From assembly GCF_900129425.1 (NCBI RefSeq), contig NZ_LT670817.1, positions 5,022,001 to 5,086,000 of the forward strand: a DNA stretch of 64,000 bases. Direction: 5' to 3'. The notes beneath the pieces are model-generated. The model was given only the letters and a program-made list of their open reading frames with translations. It was not told the origin of the DNA and did no database searches. Numbering within the stretch: position 1 is the stretch's first letter; each line of letters starts with the position of its first letter. The translations under genes were made by a program, and so were the position numbers. Positions 42,929 through 51,362 of this stretch are shown piece after piece. Source of the stretch: Bradyrhizobium erythrophlei (GTDB taxonomy: Bacteria; Pseudomonadota; Alphaproteobacteria; Rhizobiales; Xanthobacteraceae).

Positions 42929-44113
42929 ATGGCGAAAAACGCTTCATCAATCTCGGAAGCAATTGAGCGTGACCTTCGTCTCGATTTTTACCGGGGCCTC
43001 GGCCTGTGGATGATTTTCCTCGATCACATTCCGGACGACGTCGTCGGCTGGTTGACGCTGCGTAACTACGGCTTCAGCGACGCTGCGGAATTCTTCGTGT
43101 TCATTTCCGGGTATTTGGCGGGCTACATCTACGGTCCAGTCATTCAAACCGGCAATTTTCTCGCTGCCACCAAACGGCTATTGGTGCGGGCCTGGCACTT
43201 GTACATCGCCCACATCCTGTTGTTTCTAATTTTTACCGCGCAGATCGCTCGCGCGGCCAGAAAATTCGACAATCCGATGTACAAGGATGAGTTCAACGTC
43301 GCCAACTTTCTCGCACATCCCGATGAGCTGATCTGGCAGGCACTCACGATGCGATACAAGCCGGTCGATCTCGACGTGCTGCCGCTCTTTATCGTTCTGG
43401 TGCTCGCTTCACCGCTAGTTCTGTGGTGCCTCGTGCGCCGCCCGAACTTGACACTGCTCGGTTCCGCCATCTTGTACGTGCTGGCGCGCTGGTTCGACTG
43501 GAATCTTGCTTCATATCCGCCGGGAACTCATTGGTATTTCAACCCGTATGCGTGGCAATTGATGTTCTTCCTCGGGGCATGGTGCGCTATCGGAGGCGCG
43601 GCTAAGATTTGGTTTCTGATCCAGTCTCGGGCAGCGCTAGTCATATCCGTTGCCTGGATTTTCTTCGCGCTCTTCATCGTGATGACCTGGCATAGCGCTT
43701 TTCTCGAATCGCTGGTTCCGAAGTGGATGATCAAGGCGATCTACCCGATCGACAAGACCGATCTTGATATGCTGCGTTTCACGCATTTTCTCGCCCTGGC
43801 TGTCCTGGTCTCGCGCTATATCCCACGCCACTGGGGTCCCCTGACCTCCCACTGGTTGCGGCCGCTCATCCTGTGCGGTCAACATTCGCTTCCGAATTTC
43901 TGTCTCGGCGTATTCCTGTCATTTGGCGTGCATTACTTACTTGTGCAGTTTCCCGGAGGTGACTGGAGGCAAATCGCCCTTAGCATCGCGGGCGTGGCGA
44001 TCATGACCGCGCTCGCGTGGATTCTCGATCGGGCGGAAAAGGTCCCGAACCTGTTCGTTGATGTGTCCGAAACTGAGACGACCAAACCGGCCATGAAGCC
44101 GGAGCCGGCTTGA
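42929..44113 (+). CDS. OpgC-like acyltransferase membrane protein
   Basis: A 394-residue integral membrane protein with about ten transmembrane segments. The OpgC domain pattern is visible: RDLRLDFYRGLGLWMIFLDHIP near the N terminus, NYGFSDAAEFFVFISGY, and later FTHFLALAVLVSRYIP and LCGQHSLPNFCLGVFLSF. OpgC succinylates osmoregulated periplasmic glucans using cytosolic acyl donors. In this branch the family is broad, so the acceptor is uncertain. ATG at 42929 lacks a strong ribosome site. Confidence 0.85.
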   Translation: MAKNASSISEAIERDLRLDFYRGLGLWMIFLDHIPDDVVGWLTLRNYGFSDAAEFFVFISGYLAGYIYGPVIQTGNFLAATKRLLVRAWHLYIAHILLFLIFTAQIARAARKFDNPMYKDEFNVANFLAHPDELIWQALTMRYKPVDLDVLPLFIVLVLASPLVLWCLVRRPNLTLLGSAILYVLARWFDWNLASYPPGTHWYFNPYAWQLMFFLGAWCAIGGAAKIWFLIQSRAALVISVAWIFFALFIVMTWHSAFLESLVPKWMIKAIYPIDKTDLDMLRFTHFLALAVLVSRYIPRHWGPLTSHWLRPLILCGQHSLPNFCLGVFLSFGVHYLLVQFPGGDWRQIALSIAGVAIMTALAWILDRAEKVPNLFVDVSETETTKPAMKPEPA

Positions 44114-44255
44114 GACCCTAAGCCGCGGCTCAGCAGTTCGATCGAGGCATGCTACGTGAATGCCATTCTTTCCTTTAGCGATCGAAGGGATGAGAATTGT
44201 TTGATCGGAAGAACCAATCTTGGGACACTGTTGATCTATTGGGAGGAACCAGCTT

Positions 44256-44744
44256 ATGTCCAAACGCCTGATGATCATTGGTGTTATGCTTCTTTTTTCG
44301 ATCTCCACGGCACCAGCGCAAACACCATCACCCGAAGCTTTGGCGGTGGCGCGTAGCCTGATCTCTACGATGAAGTTAACGGATCAGTACAAGGCGCTGC
44401 TTCCAGTCATTCTCCTGAGTATCAAGCCGGCGTTGGTACAGGGTCGTCCAGAGATCGAGCGCGATTATGATGCGATGGCAGCGCAAATAGGGGATGCGTA
44501 CGCGCCATACTATTCCTCGATGGTCGACAGCGCTGCTTCCCTCTATGCCAGCAACTTTACGGTGGATGAGCTGCGCGAAATTGACGCGTTCTACCGTCTT
44601 CCGGTCGGACAAAAGCTTCTGCAAAAATCGCTGGCAATCACCCAGCAGAGCATGCAGATCGGCCAGGATGCCAGTCGCAAGGCGGCCGAGGATTTGCGCG
44701 TACGCTTGACGGATCTGCTGCGCCAGAAAGGGCACAAAATGTGA
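44256..44744 (+). CDS. Secreted DUF2059 protein
   Basis: A 162-residue exported protein: signal peptide (MIIGVMLLFSISTAPAQ), then an all-helical DUF2059 domain with the signature SLYASNFTVDELREIDAFYRLPVGQKLLQK. Function unknown; such proteins are periplasmic. GGGAGG lies nine bases upstream. A single-gene unit. Confidence 0.85.
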   Translation: MSKRLMIIGVMLLFSISTAPAQTPSPEALAVARSLISTMKLTDQYKALLPVILLSIKPALVQGRPEIERDYDAMAAQIGDAYAPYYSSMVDSAASLYASNFTVDELREIDAFYRLPVGQKLLQKSLAITQQSMQIGQDASRKAAEDLRVRLTDLLRQKGHKM

Positions 44745-44807
44745 CGGCCGTGTCGCCGATTTGCTTCCGCCAGTCGATGTCATAGAGCTGTTCCGGCAAG
44801 CCGCAAT

Positions 44808-45041
44808 CTATTCCGACCGCATCTGCTTGATCCAAGACAGATGACCTTGCGGGAAGCCGTGGATGAACAGGATTTCCGGCCCATCCGGATTTCCCCAGTC
44901 CTGTGCGGATATGGTAAGGGCATCTGTCGTCTTTACAGGGACCGCCTTGAATTTTTGCTCCTGAGCAAGGCCGGCTATCGCGAAGGTGACGAGGAACGCT
45001 GCGATTAGTGCAACCGCCGACCTTTTGGAGAAAGTGTGCAT
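44808..45041 (-). pseudogene. Exported alpha/beta-hydrolase, truncated after oxyanion loop
   Basis: A 77-codon reading starts with a good ribosome site (GGAGGACC) and signal peptide (VALIAAFLVTFAIAGLAQ), followed by LTISAQDWGNPDGPEILFIHGFPQGHLSW, the first strands of an alpha/beta-hydrolase. It then stops, with the nucleophile and the remaining domain missing. Probably a truncated gene. Confidence 0.7.
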
Positions 45042-45095
45042 CTGGTCCTCCCAGGATTGGCGAAGCCTTCTTTGAATCTCATAGAGGAATCTAAA

Positions 45096-45485
45096 ATGGC
45101 AGGAATGCGATCCGGGCATATTATATTAGCAGCGCTGCTGCTGTCAGGTTCTGTCGCAGTGGCACAGCAGGCAGGCAAGCCCTGCGCCGGCGATATCAAG
45201 ACGCTGTGCGCCGGCATTCAGCCAGGCGAAGGCCGGATCAAAGCTTGCATAAAATCGCATTTGACCGACCTGTCGCCAAGCTGCCAGGACCGCGTGCTGA
45301 CGGTTGCGGTGACCGGAAAGGTGTGCAAGGCCGACGTTGCGAAACTGTGTGCCGGTATTGAGCCGGGCACCGGCGGTATCAGAGCCTGCATAAAATCGCA
45401 CATGGCAGACGTGAGCGATCCTTGCAGGGATGCGATGTCCCAGGCCGCGGCGGGCAAGAAGATCTTGGGGGGCGGGGACCTTTAA
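45096..45485 (+). CDS. Secreted cysteine-rich GLG1-like repeat protein
   Basis: A 129-residue exported protein with signal peptide (ILAALLLSGSVAVAQQ) and two copies of a four-Cys unit: KPCAGDIKTLCAGIQPGEGRIKACIKSH...SC and KVCKADVAKLCAGIEPGTGGIRACIKSH...PC. This is the cysteine-rich repeat of Golgi protein GLG1 type (PF00839 pattern), found in many rhizobial secreted proteins. The eight cysteines should form disulfides in the periplasm. Function unknown. GAGGAA precedes the ATG. Confidence 0.8.
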   Translation: MAGMRSGHIILAALLLSGSVAVAQQAGKPCAGDIKTLCAGIQPGEGRIKACIKSHLTDLSPSCQDRVLTVAVTGKVCKADVAKLCAGIEPGTGGIRACIKSHMADVSDPCRDAMSQAAAGKKILGGGDL

Positions 45486-45621
45486 GATTGCTGTAGCGCG
45501 AGCCAGGGCACCGGGTCGGGACCGGTCGCTCCTTCCTTCCGATATTGTGCCCTTCTCGACCGCCCCTGACACCTTTCTCGACGTCGACCGTCAGGGCTAA
45601 CCCCAACATGGTCGGCTCGTA

Positions 45622-45702
45622 TTCAACCAGAATGCTGCGAGGGCTCTTGGCCTCAAGGTGTCGACGTCCCTAATCGCCACCGCCGACGAGCTGATCGAAT
45701 AA
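45622..45702 (+). pseudogene. ABC_sub_bind C-terminal relic
   Basis: FNQNAARALGLKVSTSLIATADELIE-stop matches the end of the ABC_sub_bind family (compare INLKTAKEIGLTIPPSLLARADEVIE). Nothing upstream continues it. A GTCCG-family repeat begins six bases after the stop. Confidence 0.75.
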
Positions 45703-45707
45703 TTTGC

Positions 45708-45829
45708 CGATGTCTGCTTCTGGCACTTTTCGGACCTGAGCGGCCGGGCTGAGGATGTCCGTTCGCGGGGATAAAGCAGACGTCCCAGTTAAACGCTTCG
45801 ACGTCCGAGTCTGACCCAAAGCAGTCATC
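45708..45829. repeat. GTCCG-stem dispersed repeat, copy 11
   Basis: GTCTG (45712-45716) pairs with CGGAC (45731-45735) around CTTCTGGCACTTTT. The second stem GTCCG...GCAGAC and tail GTCTGACCCAAAGCAGTCATC follow. Nearly identical to copy 10 except the G-run. Confidence 0.85.
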
Positions 45830-45882
45830 CCGCCCGTCCAAATCTTAGGGCCTGCAACGTAGCGAATTGTTGAGCGCGGCGA

Positions 45883-46647
45883 TTATCGCGACTTCACAGG
45901 TTCCATTCCACTTCCGCGTATCGCGGCTTCTGCCTCTTCCGATCCGAGGAATTGGATCAATCGTTGACCGGCATCCACTTGCTTCGATCCGGCGACGATC
46001 GCGGCCGAGAATATAGAAAGGTATTGAAGCTCCTCGGGGACCGGTCCGACAAAATCTATTCCCGGTACGTTTACGAGTTCACTCACGGGCCGAATTGCAA
46101 TCTCGACCTCGCCGGTGGCAACGGCCGCCAAAGATGATCCGCCTTTGATCTAGTCGGTCACCTCTCCCGCGATACCTAGCTTCGGAAGCACTTTTTCGGT
46201 GAGATAGAGGCCAGTGGTGCTCAGCGCATTGATCGATTTTGAGCGAAGCAGCATGTGCCGGAATGCTTCCACCGTGCTGATGTCCGGTTTGGGAGTGCCA
46301 GCGCGGACGGCTACACCCAGTCGAGCCTGCGCCAGGTCTACCGCGCTTGCTGGGATGATCCTGCTTTCGGCAAGGAGTTCGCCGAGCCCTTCCTTGCTCA
46401 AAATGACGACGTCCGCGGCCGCCCCTGCGCGAAGTTGCGCCGCAATGGTGTCGTGTCCATTGCCTTGCGAGGCGAAGTGCTTTGTCGAAACTGCAATCCT
46501 GCTGTTCTTTTGAAAAACAAGAACGAGGTCGTTATAGGCAGCCTCAAAACCAACGGAAGTGATCACATTGAGCTGAGCGAAAGATGGCGTCGGTGATAGT
46601 AAGGCGACTGCGAACAGAAGCGCCGGGGGGACGTGAGCGGCAGGCAT
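45883..46647 (-). pseudogene. ModA-like periplasmic binding protein with an in-frame stop
   Basis: A ModA/molybdate-binding-type receptor: signal peptide (ALLFAVALLSPTPSFAQ), then LNVITSVGFEAAYNDLV, a mid part (VSTKHFASQGNGHDTIAAQLRAGAAADVVIL) and a C-terminal EIAIRPVSELVNVPGIDFVGPVPEELQ. A TAG codon at 46150-46152 interrupts after codon 165, and the frame continues perfectly to a stop at 45883. A single nonsense change thus splits an otherwise intact gene of about 254 codons. No transport partners are adjacent. Confidence 0.85.
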
Positions 46648-46800
46648 GTTAATTCTCCGACGATTGCAACATAGCGACGTGTGGCTATGAAACTGCTGTC
46701 GGTCGCATTCGGAGCATAACGGACATGGCCGAACTTGATGCTAACTGGCGCGCCGATCGCGATTGACGAAAGCGACCTCGCGAGCCACCCGTCTTGGCAT

Positions 46801-47373
46801 TCATCCGAGTGGCGAGGTCCTCGTTCCTACCTTGTCGGTGGTTTCGAGCGGGACCCGGCACCCATTCAAAAACAGGCTGAGCATATTGAACCAGCCGATC
46901 ATAAGCACGATTTTGCGAGAGATCGTCTCACCGTATCTGTCGAGAAGTTCGCGAAGAGTTTCATCGCGCAATGTTCCGCTCTTTGACAACTCATCGGTCG
47001 CCTTGCACACGAGAACATACTCCGGATTAATTCCAGATACCGGACCATCGGTGGCAGCAGCATCGATTTCCGTCGCAGTAAGGCCCGCGTTCTTAGCCAT
47101 CACCACGTTCGCTTGCGCCTCGTAAGGCGCTTTCAACACCTTAGCCGCACGCAGGATGATCATCTCGCGTGTTCTGGGATCAATACCTTTCGTCTGGAAC
47201 ATTGCATGGACTATACCGATCGTCGCCTCGTACAGGTCCTCTGTTCCGGCGAACATCTTCAGGACGTTCAGGGTCCTTACCGGATCGTAGGATTTGCCCA
47301 TAATCTGCTGGACGACTTGCTCGGAGGGCAACGGTATCGCGACGGCGGAAGTGTAGGCCGTGGGGTAAGCCAT
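46801..47373 (-). CDS. Carboxymuconolactone-decarboxylase-family (AhpD-like) protein
   Basis: A 190-residue protein of the CMD/AhpD helical fold: TEDLYEATIGIVHAMFQTKGIDPRTREMIILRAA, then an APYEAQANVVMAKNAGLTATEIDAA segment. The redox CxxC seen in AhpD proteins is not present (KAPYEAQAN in its place), so peroxidase-like activity is unlikely and the role is open. Strong ribosome site AGGAGAGG. A solitary gene. Confidence 0.78.
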   Translation of the reverse strand: MAYPTAYTSAVAIPLPSEQVVQQIMGKSYDPVRTLNVLKMFAGTEDLYEATIGIVHAMFQTKGIDPRTREMIILRAAKVLKAPYEAQANVVMAKNAGLTATEIDAAATDGPVSGINPEYVLVCKATDELSKSGTLRDETLRELLDRYGETISRKIVLMIGWFNMLSLFLNGCRVPLETTDKVGTRTSPLG

Positions 47374-47487
47374 GAGTCCTCTCCTTGGCGTCCGAGCCCG
47401 GTCTCACCCCCTTACGATTGTAATTTTAAGTCTGATCCGGAACGGAGATCAAGTACCGCTTTACCCGCAAGTTGCCTTCGCCAATGG

Positions 47488-47597
47488 CAGCTATTGGCAC
47501 GAAACCAGTCGGCGCGGTCTGATGATGTCCGTTCATCGGGGGTAGAGCGGACTCTCGGCGAAGGGCTCTCCACTTCCGTGTTTGACCCGTTTCGGAC
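47488..47597. repeat. GTCCG-stem dispersed repeat, copy 12
   Basis: GCTATTGGCACGAAACC, then GATGTCCGTTCATCGGGGG, AGAGCGGAC and the tail GTGTTTGACCCGTTTCGGAC. The left arm of stem 1 is lost. Very like copy 13 in the second half. Confidence 0.75.
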
Positions 47598-47834
47598 AAC
47601 GCATCGAAATTCCAGCACCTGAGCACGCCCACAATCTCTTGTAGAGGCGTGTGCCGCGATGTAACCTAAAGCTCCAAGGCGGCAAATTGCCCCTGCTTTT
47701 TTAGTGGCTGCGCGCATGACATCGGCAGCCGAGCATTCGGACAATCAATAGCAGTCACATCTTCCGGGAGCGACCGCTATCGTTCACGCCGATCCTTAGT
47801 CATCTGAAACGTCGGATAACAAGGGAGGAAATTC

Positions 47835-48815
47835 ATGAACACTTTACTCGCCCGCGCCCTGATTTGCGCGTTCACGATCGCTGGCTCTGTCTTCCAATTG
47901 GAAGCCGCACGGGCACAAGCCATCTTCCGCACCGAGGTTTATCCGGTGCAGACAGTCACACTCAGCACAGCGGATTTCCTGCTCGGCAAGAAAGATGGCA
48001 AGCCCGCGATGATAGCGGGCGAGCTGCGAATACCAAAGCCCGGAACCGACCGGCTGCCAGCCGTCGTCCTCGTGCATGGCTCGGGCGGTGTCGGCTTCAA
48101 TTCCGGCATGTGGGCGGGCGAGCTGAACAAGGCTGGCTTTGCCACTTTTGTCACCGACAGCTTCACAGGCCGTGGGATCACTAATACCATTACCGATCAA
48201 TCGCAGCTTTCGTCTTACACGATGATGAACGACGCCTTTGCTGCGCTCGCCGTGCTCGCGAAGCATCCGCGCATTGATCCGGATAAGATTGCGGTCATGG
48301 GTTTCTCGAAGGGCGCCGTACCGTCGCTGTACGCTAGCATGAACCGTTTCCAGAGCGCCTACGCCTCAGAGGGCGCAACCTTCGCCGCCTATATCGGTTT
48401 CTACACGCCCTGCAACACCACGTTGATCGATGACGAAAAGGTCAGCGCGAAGCCGATCCGGCTTTATCACGGCGTTGCCGACGACTGGGTGCCGATCGGT
48501 CCATGCCGCGATTACGTCGCACGGCTGAAAAAAGCTGGTGCCAATATAGACCTCGTCGAATATCCCGGGGCCACTCATGCATTCGACATGCAGTCGATCC
48601 CGGGCACGATGCAGCTCCCGCAGGCGCTGACCGCGCGCAAATGCCGTTTCGAGGAAAAGCAGCAGGGCGTGATCATCAACAGCGATACGGGCCAGCCCGC
48701 TACTTTCACCGACCCCTGTATCGAACGTGGCGTCACAATCGCCTATAATGCCGAGGCGACTGACGCCGCTCGCAAGGACGTCGTCGAATTTCTCAGCAAC
48801 CTTTTTAACAAGTAG
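47835..48815 (+). CDS. Secreted dienelactone-hydrolase-like alpha/beta hydrolase
   Basis: A 326-residue exported hydrolase: signal peptide (LICAFTIAGSVFQLEAARA), oxyanion loop VVLVHGSGGVGFN, nucleophile elbow VMGFSKGAVPSL (Ser158), acid region YHGVADDWVPI and His in GATHAFDM. The nucleophile is Ser, unlike the Cys of true dienelactone hydrolases, so esterase activity of the wider DLH group is likely. GGGAGG lies eight bases before the ATG. Confidence 0.85.
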   Translation: MNTLLARALICAFTIAGSVFQLEAARAQAIFRTEVYPVQTVTLSTADFLLGKKDGKPAMIAGELRIPKPGTDRLPAVVLVHGSGGVGFNSGMWAGELNKAGFATFVTDSFTGRGITNTITDQSQLSSYTMMNDAFAALAVLAKHPRIDPDKIAVMGFSKGAVPSLYASMNRFQSAYASEGATFAAYIGFYTPCNTTLIDDEKVSAKPIRLYHGVADDWVPIGPCRDYVARLKKAGANIDLVEYPGATHAFDMQSIPGTMQLPQALTARKCRFEEKQQGVIINSDTGQPATFTDPCIERGVTIAYNAEATDAARKDVVEFLSNLFNK

Positions 48816-48871
48816 CCCGAAGAACCGAGAATAAACGCGCCGTCAATATTCACCCGTTGCGTTGAATAGAG

Positions 48872-48900
48872 AAAGGCCCCGCGCAATGCAGAGCCTTTTT
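48872..48900 (+). terminator. Weak candidate terminator after the hydrolase gene
   Basis: AAAGGC (48872-48877) and GCCTTT (48893-48898) form a six-base-pair stem followed by a short T-run. The loop of 15 bases is long, so the assignment is tentative. It lies about 55 bases after the stop codon. Confidence 0.35.
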
Positions 48901-48969
48901 CTGCGTTCTGTCGCAATCGTTCAGTTCTATATGTGGTACAGCGGCGAAATCACGAAGAGCAACGCGGTT

Positions 48970-49087
48970 GTCCGTTGTTGGTACGAAACGGACCAAACGG
49001 GCCGGTCTGACGATGTCCGTTGTTCGGGGTACAGCGGACTCTCCGCGAATGGCTCTCCACATCCGAGTTTGATGACCCAGCCCGGAC
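48970..49087. repeat. GTCCG-stem dispersed repeat, copy 13
   Basis: GTCCG (48970-48974) pairs with CGGAC (48989-48993) around TTGTTGGTACGAAA. The second stem GTCCG...GCGGAC and the tail CCGAGTTTGATGACCC follow. Confidence 0.8.
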
Positions 49088-49249
49088 CCTGCGTGTGCGT
49101 CGCATTACCGAGATGACCACGCCCTGTTCGGGGCCGAACTCAACGTGTCGCTCGATACCGTCGCACAGTTGAAGCCGATCTCTCGTGCCACTATGATCCG
49201 GTCCAGTTTTCAGGAGGGTTGTCGTCGCGCCTGTCCCGAGGAGACCGTC

Positions 49250-49807
49250 GTGCTTCATGCCACCACGAGCGCTCTGAAATACTGTCTTGCTCTGGGCAGT
49301 TGCGCCGTTGCCGCGCTTTGTACTCTGTACGTCACGAGGCCCACGGCGCAGAGCAATGCCTCCCCGATCTACGGCGTCACAATTCCGGCCGGATACCGCG
49401 ATTGGAAATTGATCGCCGTGAACCAGCTAAAGACAGACAAGGTCGACCAGTTGCGCGCTCAACTCGGCAACGAAATAGCGATCAAGGCCTTTAAAGAGAG
49501 GAAAATCCCGTTCCCGGACGGTACAATCATTGCCGCCCTACATTGGAATCGCGTTCCATCGGAAGACAACAATAAAGTCCTGGTCGATGCATTTCCTGGC
49601 GCTCAATCTTTCGTTGTCGAGTCTGCTGTAAATGTTCAGTTTATGGTCAAGGACTCAAAAAAGTACGCTGCGACGGGCGGCTGGGGGTTTGGTGACTTCA
49701 AGGACGGAAGACCTGGCGACGAGGCACTGCATAAAGCCTGCTTCGGATGCCACGTGCCTGCTAAAGCTCACGACTACGTTTTTGCTCACTACGCACCTCA
49801 GCCCTGA
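49250..49807 (+). CDS. Cytochrome P460-family protein
   Basis: A 185-residue exported or anchored haem protein (hydrophobic segment near residues 9-30) of the cytochrome P460/c'-beta fold, with GYRDWKLIAVNQLKTD near the start and the haem motif CFGCH (164-168) near the C terminus. P460 proteins oxidise hydroxylamine or bind NO. The lysine crosslink typical of P460 cannot be verified from sequence alone. GTG start at 49250 with GAGGAG six bases upstream; an ATG at 49193 is also in frame. No other nitrogen-oxide genes adjoin. Confidence 0.82.
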   Translation: MLHATTSALKYCLALGSCAVAALCTLYVTRPTAQSNASPIYGVTIPAGYRDWKLIAVNQLKTDKVDQLRAQLGNEIAIKAFKERKIPFPDGTIIAALHWNRVPSEDNNKVLVDAFPGAQSFVVESAVNVQFMVKDSKKYAATGGWGFGDFKDGRPGDEALHKACFGCHVPAKAHDYVFAHYAPQP

Positions 49808-49861
49808 GCTAAAGTACGCTACTCGAGTTGTGGCAGACGTCGAGTAGGCCTGTTGCTGCAG

Positions 49862-49985
49862 CGCATGAGTCAGGGTTTGGCCCGTATCGACCAACCACGG
49901 CGTTTGTCTCCGAGTCGGCTACCAGTGGGAAGACCGGAAACGTGCAGCGATCAAGACCGTCGGTTTTGACCCGAAGCCGTCATTT
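49862..49985. repeat. GTCCG-stem dispersed repeat, copy 14 (diverged)
   Basis: A divergent copy: GCATGAGTCAGGGTTTGGCC, the GGGAAGACCGGAA block and the tail CGGTTTTGACCCGAAGCCGTCATT. Stem bases are not well paired. Confidence 0.55.
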
Positions 49986-50108
49986 GCCCGCGTACGCAGT
50001 TCATATCGACGCGGTGAGAATTACATTGTTCAGTCGTCCTTGAAAAATGCTGCCGTTGGGACAGGGACGAAACGACCATTCCGATTTGAACTCGCTCAAG
50101 CTGCGGTT

Positions 50109-51020
50109 TCAGGCCGGCGTGAATTCAGCGGCATGCAGCTTGACGAAGTCGTACATGCTGATCGGCTTCTGGCCTGTGAGCTTGAATAAGTCGTCGGTCA
50201 TACGGTCGTAACGGCCCTGCTTGTTCAGCTCCGTCATAACGGAGAGGTGCTTGACGACGTGCGCCGGCACGCCCGCCTGCAGCAGCTTTTCGCTCCAGCC
50301 GGGGAGTGGCACGTCGCGATAGCGGATGGTCCGACCGAGCGCCTCGGAGAACACGCGCGCGTAGTGCTCCAGATCGGCCGATTCAAAACCGGTCAGATTG
50401 TAGATCTGGCCGATGTGCGGCGTGGGATCGTCGAGGATCACGGATACGGCGCGCGCCACGTCCACAGCTGAGATCGGCGAGGTTTTTCCGCCGCCCATTG
50501 GCAACGCCAGTTCGTCGGCGTCCCGCACGCCCGGGGCAGCGAAAAGCCGGAAGAACCCGTCGAGGAAGACCGTGGGCCGCACGGTGACGACCGGGAGGCC
50601 CGACCAGGACAAAGCCTGTTCCGCCAGCCAGTGCAGCTTGTGCTGCGGGCTGTCGGTGCTCTCGGTGATGCTCATCTGCGTAACGGTCATCTGAGACATG
50701 TTCACGAAGGCTTCAACGCCGTGGTGACGCGCCACGGCGGCGGTGTTGACCGTGGCCGTCAGGTAATCGGCCGAAACCGACATGCCGAAATAGACACTCG
50801 CGCAACCTTCGATCGCGCGGTGCATCGCGGTGAGGTCGGTCAGGTCGCCTTGCATGACCTCGGCGCCGAGCTGGCGCAGGGCCTCGGCGCGTTCATCTTC
50901 CCGGCGCACCAAGGCTCGCACCTTGTGCCCTTTGGCGAGCAGCATTGCGGTGAGATTACGGCCGATGGAACCGACGGCGCCAGCCGCGCCGGTCACCAAG
51001 ATCGGGCTGAGGTTCTTCAT
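50109..51020 (-). CDS. NmrA-like NAD(P)-binding protein
   Basis: A 303-residue extended-SDR protein of the NmrA/QOR2 type. The nucleotide motif is ILVTGAAGAVGSIGRNLTAMLL (GxxGxxG region), followed by VRALVRRED, GDLTD and an MSQMTVTQ region in place of the usual YxxxK. This lacks the classical catalytic Tyr-Lys, so it may act as a redox sensor or non-classical quinone reductase. GGGAGAG precedes the ATG at 51020. A single gene. Confidence 0.85.
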   Translation of the reverse strand: MKNLSPILVTGAAGAVGSIGRNLTAMLLAKGHKVRALVRREDERAEALRQLGAEVMQGDLTDLTAMHRAIEGCASVYFGMSVSADYLTATVNTAAVARHHGVEAFVNMSQMTVTQMSITESTDSPQHKLHWLAEQALSWSGLPVVTVRPTVFLDGFFRLFAAPGVRDADELALPMGGGKTSPISAVDVARAVSVILDDPTPHIGQIYNLTGFESADLEHYARVFSEALGRTIRYRDVPLPGWSEKLLQAGVPAHVVKHLSVMTELNKQGRYDRMTDDLFKLTGQKPISMYDFVKLHAAEFTPA

Positions 51021-51256
51021 CGTACTCTCCCCCATGTTTGGAGCGCGCTCGCTATTAGAACGTGTATTCAGTTTACTACGGTTTGCCCTGGAGCCGGAGC
51101 TGCGTCGCAGCGAACTAGAGCCGAGCACAAATCACGCTGTCTCCAAATCCGTACCCGATTGATTATACGCCCTTTGATCGTCCGTGTGGCGGTCAAGGTG
51201 ATGCAGTGAACGGTTTTTCCGCGTTCAATGACGTTCAATGGGACTGTCGAAGATAG

Positions 51257-51362
51257 GTCTCCTATTGGCACTTTTGAGACATGCCGAATGACCCTGAGAA
51301 TGTCTGCTAATTGGGGAAGACCGGAAGTGAGCGGCGCGCGGTCAAAGTGACGCGAATGACCC
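51257..51362. repeat. GTCCG-stem dispersed repeat, copy 15, left part (compensated stem)
   Basis: Stem 1 pairs as GTCTC (51257-51261) with GAGAC (51276-51280) around CTATTGGCACTTTT: a second, independent compensated version. The copy runs to GCGAATGACCC and is then cut by the IS1182 element. The matching tail resumes at 53042. Confidence 0.8.

Noticed and set aside
40727..45841. Minus-strand ORFs reading SDVEAFNWDVCF over repeat copies 10 and 11
   Set aside because: The peptides are translations of the dispersed repeat; they lack ribosome sites, and the similarity between them is due to the DNA repeat, not to a protein family.
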